This document shows, in pieces, positions 5,352-6,884 of a DNA stretch of 6,884 nucleotides. Numbering within the stretch: position 1 is the stretch's first letter; the number at the start of each line of letters is the position of its first letter. Made by a program: the position numbers and the translations under genes. The notes beneath the pieces are model-generated. The model was not told the origin of the DNA and ran no database searches. It saw only the letters and a program-made list of their open reading frames with translations. The DNA is from DAOSVX01 sp964616495 (GTDB lineage Bacteria; Bacillota_I; Bacilli_A; RF39; UBA660), in the NCBI GenBank assembly GCA_964616495.1, contig CAZTRF010000052.1, positions 1 to 6,884 of the forward strand, given 5' to 3'.

Positions 5352-6452
5352 TTAAAATAATTCTTTGTTATTGTCTAAAAAGCTGCCTTGATCAGTCTCA
5401 TTCCTTATAGTAGGACTTTGCGGAGACTTTGATCCTCCTGCAATTTGATCACGAACGGATGATGATGCTTTATCTCCTTCAGTACCTGTAAGGCGATTTG
5501 GGTTAATAGTAGAATTATTATCTTTACTATATGTTGAAGCATTTTGTCCACTTTCACTTTTTATAGTAGGACTTTGCGGAGACTTTGATCCTCCTGCAAT
5601 TTGATCACGAACGGATGATGATGCTTTATCTCCTTCAGTACCTGTAAGACGATTTGGGTTAATAGTAGAATTATTATCTTCATCTTTTATCATTGCATTA
5701 GTCAAAGTCTTCGACTTTTCATTTTCGATAAAACCGCTTTCTTTATCATAAGTCGAACCAGCCGTTCCTCTAGAGTAGCCACCGCCACCCGACATAGGTT
5801 CATCATTTTTATTATTTGAGGAAGGCTTTCCCGTAGAGTAGGCATCACAACTACCAGGGCTAGGAGTATTATTCTCATAATTTGAGCCTGAATCTCCTGC
5901 TGCTATGTTTGCTTCTCCGGAAGCTGCTACAGCAGCTCCTGAAGCTCCCGTTAAAAGCCCTTTGGCTATCTTATCCGTTGATAACCCTTTTTTTAATTTT
6001 TCAACTATATTAGTCAAATTTGATGTAAGCGGTATTCCTGCCGTTGTTGCTGCTACAGCTCCTGATAAAAGTCCTTTAGCTACCTTATCCGTTGATAATT
6101 GTTCTTTCGCTTGCTCAATCACGTTAGATAAAGTCTTTGGATTTTCGCCTTTCTTATTTCCTCCGGCATATGATTCTGTTTCTATTGAATAGTATAAAGC
6201 TTTATTAATTGTGAAAGTAATAGAGTTGATGATTCTGTTAATTTCCATTTGAACACTTTCGGCTTGTTTGATAACATCTTTAACTCTTGAAGTTTCAGTA
6301 ATATCACCTGCGTTGCGAGCACTAGTAACCATTCTCAATCCTTGATTAACTTTATCTAACATATTATTAATTACTGGAATTATCGATTTTAATGATGAAA
6401 TTGTATCACCTAAAATATCAGGATCACAGCGAAATGAAAAATCACCGTTCAT
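5352..6452 (-). CDS. Candidate exported protein: helical N-terminal domain and Gly/Ser/Asn-rich repeat tail
   Basis: I recognise no named family. Residues 1-95 are predicted helices with a loop near RNAGD (46-50), like a WXG100/ESX helical hairpin but without any tryptophan. YYSIE at 87-91 fits the YxxxD/E export motif of type VII substrates and sits at the end of this domain. Residues 108-139 and 146-179 are two copies of a 38-residue repeat centred on LSTDKxAKGLL and ending in Gly/Ala-rich stretches. Residues 180-258 are low-complexity, with a GGGGYSRG patch. Residues 259-298 and 311-350 are a near-identical 40-residue repeat starting near DNNSTINPNRLTG. There is no signal peptide. The ATG overlaps the stop of the 118-residue gene as TAATG, behind a modest GGTGG ribosome site. 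The gene is richer in G+C than the neighbouring membrane-protein genes. It may be a type VII-like cargo or a surface or scaffold protein; this is inference. Confidence 0.85.
   Translation of the reverse strand: MNGDFSFRCDPDILGDTISSLKSIIPVINNMLDKVNQGLRMVTSARNAGDITETSRVKDVIKQAESVQMEINRIINSITFTINKALYYSIETESYAGGNKKGENPKTLSNVIEQAKEQLSTDKVAKGLLSGAVAATTAGIPLTSNLTNIVEKLKKGLSTDKIAKGLLTGASGAAVAASGEANIAAGDSGSNYENNTPSPGSCDAYSTGKPSSNNKNDEPMSGGGGYSRGTAGSTYDKESGFIENEKSKTLTNAMIKDEDNNSTINPNRLTGTEGDKASSSVRDQIAGGSKSPQSPTIKSESGQNASTYSKDNNSTINPNRLTGTEGDKASSSVRDQIAGGSKSPQSPTIRNETDQGSFLDNNKELF
5405..5524 (-). repeat. 120-bp direct repeat, downstream copy in the 366-residue gene
   Basis: It matches 5561-5680 at 119 of 120 positions, 156 bp apart. 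The one difference (5503 region, CGC against CGT for Arg) is silent. It codes for residues about 311-350. The near identity points to recent duplication or ongoing correction between copies. Confidence 0.97.
5561..5680 (-). repeat. 120-bp direct repeat, upstream copy in the 366-residue gene
   Basis: This is the partner of 5405-5524. It codes for residues about 259-298, starting at DNNSTINPNRLTG and ending at SPQSPTI. The 36 bp between the copies codes for a Ser/Asn-rich spacer unlike the repeat. Confidence 0.97.
5916..6017 (-). repeat. Second copy of a 38-residue LSTDK repeat
   Basis: It codes for residues 146-179: LTNIVEKLKKGLSTDKIAKG, then LLTGA and an Ala/Gly-rich end. It aligns with residues 108-139 at a 38-residue offset. 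The core LSTDKxAKGLLxGA is conserved, while the flanks differ, so this duplication is older than the 120-bp one. Confidence 0.85.
6036..6131 (-). repeat. First copy of a 38-residue LSTDK repeat
   Basis: It codes for residues 108-139: LSNVIEQAKEQLSTDKVAKG, then LLSGAVAATTAG. Each copy looks like an amphipathic helix followed by a Gly/Ala-rich, possibly membrane-active stretch. Confidence 0.85.
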
Positions 6453-6808
6453 TAATTACCACCATCTCTTCTATTTTCAAGCTTCTCTTTCATCTTAGCA
6501 AGCATTTCCATATATGAATTATATTCATCCATCTGTTTCTTGTATATTCTTTCCGCCTGACTTGCTATTGCATCTGCTAGTCCATTAGAAAAATTACCAA
6601 TGAACCGAAGACTATTCTCTAACTCTGCTATCATTGTACTATAAGCTTCAGTTCCGGGAACTGAACATACATTAGGCCCAGAAGTAGAAATTGCTTCAGC
6701 AATGTATTGTTTAGCGGCTGAAAGCTCATCTTTAGCATTTAGTATTACTGTACATCCAGCTTTTACAGCACCAATATCTATAACTTGATCTAGACTTGTT
6801 ATTGCCAT
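6452..6808 (-). CDS. Small all-helical protein, ESX/WXG100-like in shape, function unknown
   Basis: The protein has 118 residues and no recognised family name. Residues about 5-42 form a first helix, STSGPNVCSVPG (41-52) a Gly/Pro loop, and residues 53-112 a second long helix ending in a Lys/Glu-rich stretch. Two helices around a short loop at this size recall WXG100/ESX proteins, which work as dimers in type VII secretion. The central Trp-x-Gly is missing, however, and no YxxxD/E motif is seen near the C-terminus. Cysteines lie at 19 and 48. There is no signal peptide or membrane segment. The gene sits 20 bp after a short-protein gene with an Ala/Glu-rich C-terminus and overlaps the next gene as TAATG, so the three are likely co-made. 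The ribosome site before the ATG is weak. It may be a chaperone-like partner of the 366-residue protein. Confidence 0.85.
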   Translation of the reverse strand: MAITSLDQVIDIGAVKAGCTVILNAKDELSAAKQYIAEAISTSGPNVCSVPGTEAYSTMIAELENSLRFIGNFSNGLADAIASQAERIYKKQMDEYNSYMEMLAKMKEKLENRRDGGN

Positions 6809-6828
6809 GATTTTAACATCTCAACTTT

Positions 6829-6884
6829 CTATTGCATATTACTATATGCTTCGGCTGCTTCTACTGCCATTTGAATATTACTTG
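6829..6884 (-). CDS. C-terminal end of an upstream small gene, cut by window edge
   Basis: The minus strand holds an open frame reading SNIQMAVEAAEAYSNMQ and then TAG at 6831-6829. It enters from the right edge. Seventeen residues cannot give an identity. The helical, Ala/Glu-rich ending, the 20-bp gap to the next gene and the shared strand suggest another small helical protein of the same cassette. Confidence 0.6.
   Translation of the reverse strand, partial: SNIQMAVEAAEAYSNMQ

Noticed and set aside
5405..5680. Repeats as a CRISPR array
   Set aside because: There are only two 120-bp units, in frame inside a coding region, without short regular repeats and spacers.
5905..6192. Plus-strand open frame of 95 codons
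   Set aside because: It is antisense to the Gly/Ala-rich repeats of the 366-residue gene, whose frame is supported by an overlapping operon neighbour and silent repeat change.

Overview
The window comes from an AT-rich Gram-positive-type genome. It carries an hrcA-grpE-dnaK heat-shock operon behind a CIRCE-type operator, strong AGGAGG-type ribosome binding sites, T-run hairpin terminators and very AT-rich gene bodies. This suggests a low-GC Bacillota lineage, perhaps a Bacilli or Clostridia-like commensal; the rank below phylum is a guess. The tryptophan codons checked are TGG and the stops are TAA or TAG, so nothing demands a recoded TGA. All genes found lie on the minus strand, so the window is read from its right end to its left.

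Right end (about 6884-5352): the tail of one small gene, then a 118-residue all-helical protein and a 366-residue protein with a helical N-terminal domain followed by a long Gly/Ser/Asn-rich tail. The last two genes overlap as TAATG. None has a signal peptide, a membrane anchor in the usual place or a tryptophan. The helical-hairpin look and a YxxxE motif at the end of the helical domain of the larger protein suggest export by an ESX/type VII-like route, but no family was firmly recognised. The tail of the 366-residue protein holds a near-perfect 120-bp duplication and an older 38-residue repeat. A T-run hairpin ends the cassette.

Gap (4883-5351): 469 bp without an intact gene. Its right side is the terminator. 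Its centre holds a decayed C-terminal fragment of an IS3-type transposase with a nonsense codon, possibly bounded by degenerate IS ends. The left side is very AT-rich and probably supplies the promoter of the next operon.

Middle (4882-1986): two genes joined by a TAATG overlap, coding for 624- and 340-residue proteins. Each has a short basic N-terminus, one membrane segment and a large outside domain. Together they contain three diverged copies of one roughly 260-310-residue unit (two in the larger protein, one in the smaller). Each unit carries a close cysteine pair and WG-like repeat motifs. Their function is unknown; they look like surface-anchored repeat proteins. A strong terminator follows.

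Left (1940-1): CIRCE operator, consensus sigma-A promoter, then hrcA (repressor), grpE (nucleotide exchange factor) and the first 119 codons of dnaK (Hsp70). HrcA represses the operon at CIRCE, and GrpE and DnaK form the chaperone machine. dnaJ would be expected further left, outside the window.
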